A stretch of DNA of 64,000 nt from Sodalis sp. dw_96. Its GTDB lineage: Bacteria > Pseudomonadota > Gammaproteobacteria > Enterobacterales > Enterobacteriaceae. A program made the position numbers and the translations under genes. The notes under the pieces are model-generated. The model worked only from the letters and a program-made list of their open reading frames with translations. It was not told the origin of the DNA and did no database searches. Each line of letters opens with the position of its first letter. Positions within the stretch are counted from its first letter, which is position 1. The stretch lies in NCBI RefSeq assembly GCF_018449575.1, contig NZ_JAAVUT010000015.1, positions 58,400 through 122,399 of the forward strand, in the 5' to 3' direction. Of this stretch, positions 47,832-56,173 are shown piece after piece.

Positions 47832-49531
47832 TCCTTCTGTTCCGTTGTGCGTCGCTCATCCGGCAACTGCCAGAAATCGAAAAAATTAAACCAGTCCAGC
47901 GGTGCTTTCAGGGCGAAATGCCCCAGTCTTTCGGCATAGCGATCCACCACCTGCTGCAGTGCCGCCTGCCGGCTGGTGCGAGGCAGCATAACGGGGTCGG
48001 CAAAATGTTCGCAGTAGACCCGCAGCTTGTCCTGTTCGCGAATGGCAAACATCAGCAGCACAGGGCAGCGCAACGCCGCCGCCAGCACAAAGGGTCCCTG
48101 GGGAAACGGCGCCTCACGGCCCAGGAAACTGCTCCAGATAACCCGGCGTACCCCGCCCCGCTGCGGGTTTATCGCCGTGCGATCCCCCACGATAGCCACC
48201 CACTCGCCGGCGTCCAGCTTTTGTTTCAACAGTATGGCGGTTTCCGGACCAATATTATTCACCGGCATCAGATTCACTCCCGCCCGGGGGGCAATTTCCT
48301 CCAGCAACTGTTTAAAACGCAGGGCATTATCGGTAAACACCAGGGCATTAATCACCACCCCGCTCACCTGTTGAGCCATGGCGCGGCATACCTCCAAATC
48401 CCCCAGATGCGAGGCCAGGATCAGTTGTCCCCGTCGCATCGAGGTTTCGATGGCGTCGCGGGCGCCGGGAGCAAAATCTATATCCCGCCCCCACAGCAGG
48501 TCGCCGCGCCAACTGGCGATTTTATCCAGCATGGCGCCACCAAATCGCAAAAAATGCCGATAGCTGCTCAAGGGCGCCGGCAACACCGCCCCCTGCGAAC
48601 GGGCATAGCGGCTGACCTGGCTCAGCCATTGCCGGGATGCGCGGCGCTGTACGCTGCCGGTCAGCCAATAAAAGGCGATAACCGGCCTGAGCAACACATT
48701 AAAGACACCCCTCCCCAGCCGTCGGTAAACCGCGAGCATAAAGCGCATGCCCAGCAACCCCTTGCGTTCATCCATGCCCGACCAGTGTCGCCGGCGCCGT
48801 AACAGAGCGGGAATTCGGGGCAGCATGCCGAAAAACAGCCGGGTATGCATCCAGGAAATCCGCAGGTTGTCCCACAAGGCGTCGAAATGGGAAATTCCAG
48901 CTTCCGGATAAATGACCCGGGTCGTGATGAAACGGCTTGTCGTTCCCTGCCAATACAGGCGTACCATGATTTCCGTGTCGAAATCCATGTGCTGCCCAAG
49001 ACCGCGTTTTGCGGCAAGGGCCAGCACCGGCCTGATGGGATAGACCCTAAAGCCGCACATACTGTCCTTTATGGAGAATGAGAGGGTTTCTATCCACACC
49101 CATACATGGGTGACATATCGACCATAAAGGCGCGACTTCGGCACGGATGCATCGTAAACCGGACAGCCGGAAATAAGGCATTCGGGATGAAGGCGCGCTT
49201 CCGCCAGCAGCCGGGGAATATCTTCGATCCGGTGCTGTCCGTCGGCATCCACCTGCAAGGCATGGCTGTAACCGGCCGCGGACGCCGCGGTCAGTCCGCG
49301 AATAACCGCGGCGCCCTTACCGCTGTTATGATCCAGACGCACCAAAAAGACCTCCCGGCGCTCCCGGGCCAATTGCCCAAGCATCTGCCGGGTCGGCTCA
49401 TCGCTACCGTCATCCACGATGATAACCGGCAGGTTGAACAGCGCCAGACGCGACAGCACATCCGCCATGGTGGCGCCATGATTGTAACAGGGGATCATAA
49501 TACAAAGGGAGATAACGCCGTCTACTGACAT
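47828..49531 (-). CDS. apeJ: Glycosyltransferase 2 - LpxL-type acyltransferase fusion
   Basis: A 567-residue two-domain protein. Residues about 8-230 are a GT2 glycosyltransferase (MIPCYNHGATMADVLSRL, VIIVDDGSDEPT, LQVDADGQHRIEDIP carrying the DxD). Residues about 270-560 are an LpxL/HtrB-type acyltransferase with an HX4E motif, ASHLGDLEVCRAMA, and GDRTAINPQRGG. Such fusions mark aryl-polyene clusters and likely help join the polyene to a lipid core. It overlaps apeI by ten bases. Confidence 0.9.
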   Translation of the reverse strand: MSVDGVISLCIMIPCYNHGATMADVLSRLALFNLPVIIVDDGSDEPTRQMLGQLARERREVFLVRLDHNSGKGAAVIRGLTAASAAGYSHALQVDADGQHRIEDIPRLLAEARLHPECLISGCPVYDASVPKSRLYGRYVTHVWVWIETLSFSIKDSMCGFRVYPIRPVLALAAKRGLGQHMDFDTEIMVRLYWQGTTSRFITTRVIYPEAGISHFDALWDNLRISWMHTRLFFGMLPRIPALLRRRRHWSGMDERKGLLGMRFMLAVYRRLGRGVFNVLLRPVIAFYWLTGSVQRRASRQWLSQVSRYARSQGAVLPAPLSSYRHFLRFGGAMLDKIASWRGDLLWGRDIDFAPGARDAIETSMRRGQLILASHLGDLEVCRAMAQQVSGVVINALVFTDNALRFKQLLEEIAPRAGVNLMPVNNIGPETAILLKQKLDAGEWVAIVGDRTAINPQRGGVRRVIWSSFLGREAPFPQGPFVLAAALRCPVLLMFAIREQDKLRVYCEHFADPVMLPRTSRQAALQQVVDRYAERLGHFALKAPLDWFNFFDFWQLPDERRTTEQKE

Positions 49532-49872
49532 AAACTGATTTTCCCGCTGCTGGCCACTTGCTCCCCATCCTTATGCAAAATCGTATAGCTGAAGGTGAGC
49601 AGACATCTTTCCACCTGCCAGGCCAGCTTTAGCCGCAGAGTACTGCCCGGCAGGATTGGGCGCTGAAATTTAATGCTTTCGACGGCGGAAAATTGCCAGC
49701 CCGGCGCCAACAGCTCGCCACCGTACAGCAGTACCCAGTCCAGCTGCGCCATCCCCGGCAGCAGCGGATAGCCGGGGAAATGTCCCTGAAACCAGAACAA
49801 ATCCCCGTCCACCCGCAGGCAGAGTTCCGCCTGACGCTCATCTGCATGCCTGGAAAGCTCAACGGGCAGCAT
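49522..49872 (-). CDS. apeI: Aryl-polyene hot-dog dehydratase (ApeI-type)
   Basis: A 116-residue FabA/FabZ-like hot-dog protein starting MLPVELSRHADERQAELCLR. The active-site His is in FWFQGHFPGYPLLPGMAQLD. Works with ApeP on 3-hydroxyacyl-ACP. The open frame extends 77 codons upstream, but that part is a shadow of apeH; the ATG at 49872 overlaps apeH by 14 bases and fits family length. Confidence 0.87.
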   Translation of the reverse strand: MLPVELSRHADERQAELCLRVDGDLFWFQGHFPGYPLLPGMAQLDWVLLYGGELLAPGWQFSAVESIKFQRPILPGSTLRLKLAWQVERCLLTFSYTILHKDGEQVASSGKISLCQ

Positions 49873-51238
49873 GGAACAACTCCTGTATTTGCGGCCAGGC
49901 GCGTTTGCTTTGACTGTTGAGGGGAATCGCATCGATGATGCGCCAAAAACGCGGCATAGCCACCGGCTCCAGCCACTGATGCAGCTCATGGCGCCACTGC
50001 CGTTTAAGCAGCGGCAAATCGGCAGCCTGAGTCGGGGAGCGCAGCACCAGCACCACGCCGACACCACTGCGTCCGGGACGAGCAACCTGCAAGGCAACCG
50101 CATCCGCGACTTCCGGCAGCGCCATTAAGCGCCGTTCAATTTCGCTTAAAGAGATGCGCTTGTCCTCGATTTTGACGATGCGATCGTGACGACCGCACAG
50201 CTGAAAACCGCCCGTGGCCTCAAAAGCGAGCTTGTCATCAAGCTTCAGCCCTTGCTCCAACGGGATTAATGCCGAGCGCGCCCACCAGTTTTCCTGTTGG
50301 TCGCAGGACAGGGTGACACCGTAGAAAGGCTGCCACGGCGTGTGTTCCTCCTGGCGGCTGCGCCAGGCCAGCACGCCGGTTTCAGTACTGCCGTAGATTT
50401 CATCCACCGTCTGGCTGAACCACCGACGCGCCCCATCGGCATTCACCCAGGGCAACGCGCCGCCGGCGGAAACAATTAACCGGCACCCGGGGGATTGCAG
50501 GGACATATCCAGGCGGCGCAGAAATGCCGGGCTACTGATAAAAGCATACCGCCGACCGGATGAATGGCAGGCCAATTGTTCGCTATAGAGCACCTGGCGA
50601 CTGTCAAAACTTAATCCCAGAGCCATGGGCAGGCAAATGCGAAAAGTCAGCCCATACAGATGCTGATGGCTGACCGAAGCAACAAAGTGGCAACCCGCCA
50701 GACGCATCCCCCAGAGTTGCGCCAGCCAGTGCGACTCCTCCTCGAGGCACCGCACCGGTTTATTGACCTGGCGCGGTTTTCCCGTGGAACCTGAGGTAAA
50801 CAGCACAACATAAGCCGCGGGATCGATGGCGGGCAATCCGTCAGTTAAATCGGCGCAGCTTAACCCGGAATAGCTTAAACCATCGTCGCCGTCGTCCACT
50901 CCCAGCACCGGACATGACAGGGTCAGGCAGGCATCAGTGATAACACCATCAAAATCGCCGGATTGTTCCTGCAACAGAGATTGACGGATATGCCCCGGAA
51001 TAACGGGAATCTTGCCGGCATGCAATGCGGCCAGCAAAGCAACGGTAAAAAGATAGCTGTCTTCGAAACACAGCGCCCAACGCAGCTGGGATAGCGATTG
51101 CAGCCGCCGACAGAGGGCCTGCGCCTGTCCGCGCATCTGCGCCAGGGTGTACTGCTCCTTGCCGTCATCCGCCACGATACGCCGGTCATTTTCACCGGTG
51201 AGCCACTGATTAAAGGCCAGAGGACGGGGCGCGTTCAT
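49859..51238 (-). CDS. apeH: Aryl starter-unit adenylating ligase (ApeH-type)
   Basis: A 459-residue AMP-binding enzyme. The P-loop is AYVVLFTSGSTGKPRQVNKP, the A5 motif is EIYGSTETGVLAWRS and the hinge is CGRHDRIVKIEDKRISLSEIE. In characterised clusters this enzyme activates 4-hydroxybenzoate and loads it on an ACP. The ATG at 51238 overlaps the apeG stop as ATGA; a 32-codon upstream extension is rejected as a shadow of apeG. Confidence 0.88.
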   Translation of the reverse strand: MNAPRPLAFNQWLTGENDRRIVADDGKEQYTLAQMRGQAQALCRRLQSLSQLRWALCFEDSYLFTVALLAALHAGKIPVIPGHIRQSLLQEQSGDFDGVITDACLTLSCPVLGVDDGDDGLSYSGLSCADLTDGLPAIDPAAYVVLFTSGSTGKPRQVNKPVRCLEEESHWLAQLWGMRLAGCHFVASVSHQHLYGLTFRICLPMALGLSFDSRQVLYSEQLACHSSGRRYAFISSPAFLRRLDMSLQSPGCRLIVSAGGALPWVNADGARRWFSQTVDEIYGSTETGVLAWRSRQEEHTPWQPFYGVTLSCDQQENWWARSALIPLEQGLKLDDKLAFEATGGFQLCGRHDRIVKIEDKRISLSEIERRLMALPEVADAVALQVARPGRSGVGVVLVLRSPTQAADLPLLKRQWRHELHQWLEPVAMPRFWRIIDAIPLNSQSKRAWPQIQELFHAAR

Positions 51239-51828
51239 AAACCGGCCCTCAAACGCCTGCGGACCCACCATTCTCCGGCCGCCAGCGACCCCATCATCAG
51301 GTAGCTCAACATGCCGTTCCATAATGTCCACCAATGCAAACTCCCAGCCAGACAGGTCGCCAGCGCAATGCTGCCGTTAATGATGAAAAACAGACACCAG
51401 ACTTGCGTAACACGGCGTACATAGGCAACGGCCCTCAGGGGAAGCTCCGGTTCCCGCAACCGGGCCAGACGCTCCACCAGGGGCATGGCCGTTAACAGCG
51501 ATCCGCCGAACAGCACCAGCATAACGGCATTGACCGCCACCGGATACCACAGCAGCAAATGCAGATTGCGCAACGCCAGACTGGCACTACAAAGCATTAT
51601 CCCGGCCAGCGCCAAAACCTTCGCCGTCTGTCCCATGGCGCCTTTTTTCCCCCAAAGCGTCAGCATTCGCAGCACAAAAATCAGCGCCAGGAGCGGCAGC
51701 AGCCAGCGGATATGCGGATGCGCAAAGCTTATCCACACCAGCAGAGGCCATGCCGGCACCATTAACCAGCCCAGGCCGCGTAATAGTGTTTGCACCGTTT
51801 TGCCGGCAACAACAGTGGCCTGCGCCAT
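51235..51828 (-). CDS. apeG: Aryl-polyene-locus membrane protein (COG4648)
   Basis: A 197-residue integral membrane protein with five to six helices (LGWLMVPAWPLLVWISF, WLLPLLALIFVLRML, LALAGIMLCSASLAL, YPVAVNAVMLVLFGGSLL, CLFFIINGSIALATCLAG). It matches the COG4648 family found in ape clusters. Role unknown; it may support acyl transfer at the membrane. Its ATG directly follows the apeF stop (TGAATG). Confidence 0.85.
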   Translation of the reverse strand: MAQATVVAGKTVQTLLRGLGWLMVPAWPLLVWISFAHPHIRWLLPLLALIFVLRMLTLWGKKGAMGQTAKVLALAGIMLCSASLALRNLHLLLWYPVAVNAVMLVLFGGSLLTAMPLVERLARLREPELPLRAVAYVRRVTQVWCLFFIINGSIALATCLAGSLHWWTLWNGMLSYLMMGSLAAGEWWVRRRLRAGL

Positions 51829-52077
51829 TCAGTCAGAGCTCACCAACTGTTCTACCGCGTCAACCACATCCTGCACGGTGCGCACAGACTTGAAGGTTTC
51901 CGGCGATATTTTATGGCCGATTCGCTTTTGCAAGTGGACCACCATATCCACGGCATCGATGCTGTCCAGCTCGAGATCTTCATAGAGACGCGATTCTGGT
52001 TTTATTTGCGCCGCATCGATTTCAAATAACTTCTCCAGCAGCCCGGTTATTTCCTGATAAATTTGTTTTTTGTCCAT
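51829..52077 (-). CDS. apeF: Acyl carrier protein (ApeF-type)
   Basis: An 82-residue ACP with the phosphopantetheine serine in YEDLELDSIDAVDMVVHL. Acidic helix II is typical. It is the second of two ACPs in tandem; in studied clusters one carries the growing chain. It directly abuts apeG. Confidence 0.9.
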   Translation of the reverse strand: MDKKQIYQEITGLLEKLFEIDAAQIKPESRLYEDLELDSIDAVDMVVHLQKRIGHKISPETFKSVRTVQDVVDAVEQLVSSD

Positions 52078-52097
52078 AATCGACTCGTTATGTATTA

Positions 52098-52364
52098 TCA
52101 GGCACTCTTGAGGCGCTGAGCATTAATGAAGACGGCCAGTGTCGCCACGGAGAAAAAGTGCTGACGCATCTCTTCGCTTTCCGCCGACAGCATCACACCG
52201 TAACGGTTTTTGACCGCAAGTCCCAGTTCCAAGGCATCGATGGAGTCTAACCCGAGGCCATCCCCAAATAAGGGTGCATCGGTCTCGATTTCATCCACAC
52301 TCATCTCCTCTAGATTAAGCGTGTCGATAATCATTTGTTTTATCTCAAGGGATAATTCTTCCAT
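52098..52364 (-). CDS. apeE: Acyl carrier protein (ApeE-type)
   Basis: An 88-residue ACP with the carrier serine in GDGLGLDSIDALELGLAVKN. The C-terminal half is slightly longer than in ApeF. The frame could start at a TTG four codons upstream, but the ATG at 52364, just after GGAAACAGGT, is preferred. It starts 15 bases after the apeD stop. Confidence 0.9.
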   Translation of the reverse strand: MEELSLEIKQMIIDTLNLEEMSVDEIETDAPLFGDGLGLDSIDALELGLAVKNRYGVMLSAESEEMRQHFFSVATLAVFINAQRLKSA

Positions 52365-52379
52365 ACCTGTTTCCAAAAA

Positions 52380-53183
52380 TTATAAAAGCTCCGGCGTTAA
52401 CGCCTGCTGTAAAAAACGATTCAGATGCCGCACCGCTATGGGTTGCGTATCTTCTTCCTTTGCCATGAATGAACTGATACTGATACGTTCCCGAACGCTG
52501 ATTGTAAAAAACGGTTTCGCTGGGGAGGTTTGGTACCACCGGCTCTGCTTGTTCAGGATCTGCTCGCTGCAATGGATATGCACAACCCTCAGATCGCAGC
52601 CGCAACGCACGGCGATATTGGCCGCGCCGCGCTTTAATACCGGCGCCGTGCCATAGCGGGTACGGGTCCCTTCTGGAAAAATCATGATGGTATCCCCGTT
52701 AAGCAGCCGTTGCCGGCAGGTTGCCACCAATGTCTTGCCCTGGCTATTAACCAGATAGTCCGCCGCACGAATCACGCCGCGGAAAAAAAAATGATGAAGC
52801 AGGTCGGCTTTAACCAGACAATCGACATCTGGCATAACGGAGGCCAGCAGAACATAGTCGATAAGCGTCGGGTGGTTTGCCACCACAAGGCAACCGTGGT
52901 CGTTTTGCAATGACTCTATGCCGTCAATACGATAATCAAGCACCCCCAATGCGCGGGCGGTACCAAGAAAAAGCCGGAAGCTGGCGGAAATGCTTCGACG
53001 CGCCAGCTGGCGTCGCTTTGACGCATCCCGCTGCACTATAAGCAAAAGATTGAACCAGACCAGGGACATCAACAATCCCCCCAGGCTGAATAACACCAAG
53101 CAGCACCCGCCCATGAGCAGGCGCCAAAGGCGACCAAAACCCGTAGTAGTAGCGACCCACGGCCGCAGGACTTTAGCCACCAT
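52380..53183 (-). CDS. apeD: Lysophospholipid acyltransferase-family protein (ApeD-type)
   Basis: A 267-residue PlsC-like acyltransferase. Two N-terminal membrane segments (LMGGCCLVLFSLGGLLMSLVWF) precede the HX4D motif in VVANHPTLIDYVLLASV and the glycerol-phosphate-binding motif FPEGTRTRYG. It is likely to build the lipid to which the polyene is attached. ATG at 53183 overlaps the apeC stop by 11 bases; longer in-frame starts lie inside apeC. Confidence 0.85.
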   Translation of the reverse strand: MVAKVLRPWVATTTGFGRLWRLLMGGCCLVLFSLGGLLMSLVWFNLLLIVQRDASKRRQLARRSISASFRLFLGTARALGVLDYRIDGIESLQNDHGCLVVANHPTLIDYVLLASVMPDVDCLVKADLLHHFFFRGVIRAADYLVNSQGKTLVATCRQRLLNGDTIMIFPEGTRTRYGTAPVLKRGAANIAVRCGCDLRVVHIHCSEQILNKQSRWYQTSPAKPFFTISVRERISISSFMAKEEDTQPIAVRHLNRFLQQALTPELL

Positions 53184-53901
53184 ACCGGGTCCATTGCCAA
53201 GCCAGGCGCTCACCGTAGATGACAAACTGCGCCTGCTCCGCCAGCGCGGCATGTAAAAACTGCAGGCTCTGTGCCATAAATGGCTCCTCCAACTTTCCTG
53301 CCGTATCGGACTCACAACTCATCGTATCTCCCTTACTTAATAATAAAGCGACCGCATAGGGATAACGGGGCATCTGTGTCGGGATCCTGTCTTGGTAAAA
53401 AGCCGGAACAGCACCATCAAAATCCACCAGCAGAACATGTTCGTATCCGGCAGCCTGCAAGGCGGCTACCTCCACCAGACCTTGCTGAAAAGAATCAATG
53501 CCCGCTGCCAGCGAGGTGGTGACCAGCGGCATGGCTGCCGCGATAGTCAGGCTTCCCGACGCCGCATTATGCACCGACATGGCGAAATCTGTCGGCGAGG
53601 TTTCTTCTTCTTGCGCCAGCGCCCGCAGAATTCTAAGGTTTCGCTCCAATTCGCCGTGCCGGCTGGTAAACACAATGGCATCAACTTTCTGCCGACGCAG
53701 CAGCGCCAGGCCGCAATCCACCGCCGCCCTGCTGCCGCTGTTCAGACGACGCGCCGTCATCATCGGCAGCTGGCTGCATTTAACCAGCGGGCTCTCCGGG
53801 TCGATAAACGCGGAATGGGCGGCCCAGCGCCGCCATTCATCGGCGGCGCCAAGTCCGGGTGCGCTGGCTTGCCAGTCAAGAAGTGAAAAGGTTAATTTCA
53901 T
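53173..53901 (-). CDS. apeC: Chain-length-factor-like beta-ketoacyl synthase (ApeC-type)
   Basis: A 242-residue protein of the short ketosynthase-like family (beta-ketoacyl synthase N-terminal-like). It starts MKLTFSLLDWQASAPGLGAA. The usual active-site position reads AMSVHNAASGSLTIA with no cysteine, so it should lack condensation activity and act like a chain-length factor with ApeO. It is the first gene of the operon; the ATG at 53901 is preferred to an upstream extension. Confidence 0.85.
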   Translation of the reverse strand: MKLTFSLLDWQASAPGLGAADEWRRWAAHSAFIDPESPLVKCSQLPMMTARRLNSGSRAAVDCGLALLRRQKVDAIVFTSRHGELERNLRILRALAQEEETSPTDFAMSVHNAASGSLTIAAAMPLVTTSLAAGIDSFQQGLVEVAALQAAGYEHVLLVDFDGAVPAFYQDRIPTQMPRYPYAVALLLSKGDTMSCESDTAGKLEEPFMAQSLQFLHAALAEQAQFVIYGERLAWQWTRYGG

Positions 53902-54595
53902 ACGATAGTTCTTCTTCAAGCGACAATTACCGGCTATCAAAACACGAATTGCGCTTTATTGCCTTGAGCACGACAACTCATCCGGTCTTTTTTTGCCGAT
54001 ACGTTACTTATGCTCCACGTCCCATTCAGCTTCAGCGATGTGCCGTTTTACCTTTCTCTCACTTTGGTTTAATAAGGGTTAAGTGTCTTAGCAGACAGAC
54101 GCATCCAACACCCTTCGCCATCCCGATGCTATCCGGCAGCATAGCCACAGCGCCACCCTGGTTACGATCGGATTCGTCTGCTTCGGTACCATTCACCTGA
54201 TGCCGGCCAAATGCATGAAGCCCTGACGAGATAAAAATGCATGTCTCCCGTTCGTAATCATAGCAGCGCCCGGTTTATTTACCGACGGCGCCACCCGTGG
54301 CGTAACCGGTCTGGGCGGCTGCGGCAACGAAGCATGAATAGCCCAATCGGAAGGAATGGGTAAACAACAGCCCCGCTTGCTCGCGCTGGCTGGAATAATT
54401 GATACAGGACGGAAAGGGTTATCGACAAGACACTGATTACCTTTAGTAACAATTCATTCGCTTAATGGCTTGATCCCGCCATATCCGACGGGCCGAAATC
54501 AGCGCAATGATATTCGTAATGCACAGTTTTCCCTCAAGAAGCAGGCCATATTTAATGGATCAACCAGCCGAATGAGCGACATTCGGCCTGCTACT
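53902..54595. other. Upstream region of the ape operon
   Basis: A 694-base gap with no credible intact gene. It should contain the ape promoter on the minus strand, but I cannot assign -35 and -10 boxes. On the minus strand near 54280-54390 one frame gives GLLFTHSFRLGYSCFVAAAA followed by QTGYATGGAVGK, protein-like but without a family I can name, so it may be a decayed gene. Confidence 0.4.
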
Positions 54596-54979
54596 CTAAT
54601 TAACCTGCTTGGAAGAGAGTTTTAACTGGATATCGTGATCGAGGTTTTGGATCCATCGATTGTAATTTCGGTGGATTTGACCCTTATCCGCCATCAAATT
54701 TTGACTATTGACATAATTGATGGAATAGCCGGTGGGAGAATAGGTGATACGAATATTCGCCATATGATCACGCTGCTTGAGATGGCCGTCGATAATGCCG
54801 GGAGCAACGGGGGTCATCACCCATTCGTGTTTAATCCCTGCCCAAAGGATGGCGGCTTTCACCTCATCGGCGCTGTGATGAGCGGTGATAGGCTCGGAGA
54901 CATTTAACACCGGCGCGGTACGCACACAACCGGCTAACGCAAAAACAAAAACCATAACGAACAAAGTATTTTTTTCCAT
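54596..54979 (-). CDS. Small outer-membrane lipoprotein of unknown function
   Basis: A 127-residue lipoprotein (lipobox FALAGCVRTAP, Cys near residue 18). The body begins VLNVSEPITAHHSADEVKAAI and continues with HMANIRITYSPTGYSINYVNSQNLM and a final RNYNRWIQNLDHDIQLKL. I recall near relatives annotated only as lipoprotein in several Enterobacterales. There is no known role. It stands alone; the ape cluster lies downstream of it with a long gap. Confidence 0.85.
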   Translation of the reverse strand: MEKNTLFVMVFVFALAGCVRTAPVLNVSEPITAHHSADEVKAAILWAGIKHEWVMTPVAPGIIDGHLKQRDHMANIRITYSPTGYSINYVNSQNLMADKGQIHRNYNRWIQNLDHDIQLKLSSKQVN

Positions 54980-55229
54980 AATATTCGCTTACATTTTTCA
55001 GTCCCTGAGAGCTATATAATATGTTATGTCCGCCGTGTCAGTCAATAATCTTTCTATATTACAATGCACTGAAACAAAACCGGGGGGCGGGGGGAGTGTT
55101 GTTTGACATGCCCACGAAAAGCCTGGCGGCGGTCATCTCTGGGCAGCATTAACCACCATCATTTAAAGGTTAATATGTGCTGATATTTCAACATAACCGC
55201 AATTGGTACGATAATCGCATTATCGTCTT

Positions 55230-55339
55230 TGGAATGAAACGTAAGATTTGCTTAAGTGTTCGAAGAGCATATAGTCATTCTCCATGGAAATCCCATTGTT
55301 TACTTGACTCGATTCGCCCGTTAACAACGGGCTCTTTTC
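55230..55339 (+). ncRNA. Candidate small RNA A (5' end approximate)
   Basis: The stretch ends in a terminator (GCCCGTT-AAC-AACGGGC-TCTTTTCT, 55316-55339). It contains TTCGAA (55259-55264) and TCATTCTCC ahead of a TTACTTGACTCGATTC segment that has a counterpart in candidate B. No clear promoter is seen. Confidence 0.35.
55316..55339 (+). terminator. Intrinsic terminator A
   Basis: GCCCGTT-AAC-AACGGGC followed by TCTTTTCT. Confidence 0.75.
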
Positions 55340-55384
55340 TCTCTCACTGCGTCTTACATCTTCACAGAAAGACTTACTCAGCCA

Positions 55385-55491
55385 TGACATAAACCTACAT
55401 TCGAACGAACATAATCATTAAAGAAACAACCCTCATCTCCTTGCCATTTGTTGTGTGTATACTTGTCGCCCGCTTATGCGGGCTTTTTTTT
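55385..55491 (+). ncRNA. Candidate small RNA B (5' end approximate)
   Basis: It contains TTCGAAC (55400-55406), a CU-rich segment AACCCTCATCTCC and a terminator GCCCGC-TTAT-GCGGGC with eight T. Short blocks in the same order recur in candidate A. The CU-rich segment is complementary to ribosome-binding sites. Confidence 0.4.
55468..55491 (+). terminator. Intrinsic terminator B
   Basis: GCCCGC-TTAT-GCGGGC followed by eight T, a near-ideal Hfq-type sRNA end. Confidence 0.85.
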
Positions 55492-55522
55492 GTCCGGTGC
55501 TCCATATCGACCATAACGCCGC

Positions 55523-55662
55523 TAATTGTTGCAACTCAAAACGAATTCACTACAAAAACCTCACCTTTATTTTGGTATCGTGCCATTGGCTTCCCCCATG
55601 AAGCCAATTTCATTGTTTAAGGTAGCTTTTTTGCCCGCGCAGCCAGTTGCGGGCATTTTTTT
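55523..55662 (+). ncRNA. Candidate small RNA C (5' end approximate)
   Basis: TTGTCC (55490-55495), 16 bases, CATAAC (55512-55517) could be its promoter. The RNA would hold AAAAACCTCACC, a hairpin TTGGCTTC-CCCCAT-GAAGCCAA (55588-55609) and a terminator at 55633-55662. Confidence 0.45.
55633..55662 (+). terminator. Intrinsic terminator C
   Basis: GCCCGC, eight-base loop, GCGGGC, then A and seven T. Confidence 0.85.
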
Positions 55663-55797
55663 GTCTACTGTTCTTAAAATCGCGGACATGAGACAACCAA
55701 ATCCCACGTTAAACGTTGCGTTAATTCATGGCAGCGTTAACCTGTCAAAATCGCCGTTATCATTGTTTTTAACAGCACACATCAGGAGCAGCGTTGG

Positions 55798-56127
55798 ATG
55801 CAAATGGAAAACACACCGTTCGGTATCACCGACTGGTCGAATATCGAGCCGGAAATGCACCCGGGAGAGACCGGATATGCCACCTGGAGGACCTGTAGAT
55901 TTAACAATATACGGGTAAGAATGGTAGAATATTCTCCGGATTATCTGGCGGATCACTGGTGTTCGAAGGGACATATACTTTATTGCCTGGAGGGTGAGCT
56001 CCATACAGAGCTTGGCGATGGACGGGTTTTTACCCTTACACCCGGTGTCAGTTACCAGGTTGCGGACAATGCAGAACCTCATCGCTCATCCACGGTCGCC
56101 GGCGCCAAACTGTTTATCGTGGATTAA
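55798..56127 (+). CDS. DHCW-motif cupin-fold protein
   Basis: A 109-residue small cupin. The family-defining motif is ADHWCSKGHILYCLEGEL, followed by FTLTPGVSYQVADN and a C-terminal AKLFIVD strand. The His and Cys near the motif suggest metal binding, but no reaction is known for the family. ATG at 55798 follows AGGAG by nine bases; a second ATG is two codons later. It is 47 bases ahead of the acetyltransferase gene and probably co-transcribed. Confidence 0.88.
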   Translation: MQMENTPFGITDWSNIEPEMHPGETGYATWRTCRFNNIRVRMVEYSPDYLADHWCSKGHILYCLEGELHTELGDGRVFTLTPGVSYQVADNAEPHRSSTVAGAKLFIVD

Positions 56128-56173
56128 CTGTCTGAATATTATGTAACCGATCTTACGAGGAGTGGAGCAAAAC

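Larger units (their letters stand above)
54980..55797. other. Long gene-free gap with three successive terminators
   Basis: This 818-base gap has no credible protein gene. Its left end holds the lipoprotein promoter and a G-rich tract (about 55083-55098). From about 55160 to 55665 it contains three plus-strand intrinsic terminators about 150-170 bases apart, each preceded by 100-150 bases of unstructured, CU-rich sequence, as in a row of small RNA genes. Confidence 0.55.

Noticed and set aside
49522..50103. Longer version of apeI with 77 extra N-terminal residues
   Set aside because: The extension lies inside apeH in another frame and reads as Arg/Cys/Trp-rich noise; the internal ATG fits the family.
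54280..54400. Plus-strand similarity to an OsmB-like glycine-rich stretch (LFTDGATRGVTGLGG)
   Set aside because: Only about 15 residues, no lipobox or start upstream, and stop codons close by; likely chance.
55177..55392. Open frame of 71 codons in the terminator array
   Set aside because: It runs through an intrinsic terminator, has no ribosome site and no conserved look.
55526..55918. Open frame of 130 codons running into the cupin gene
   Set aside because: It crosses a strong terminator and overlaps the cupin gene out of frame.
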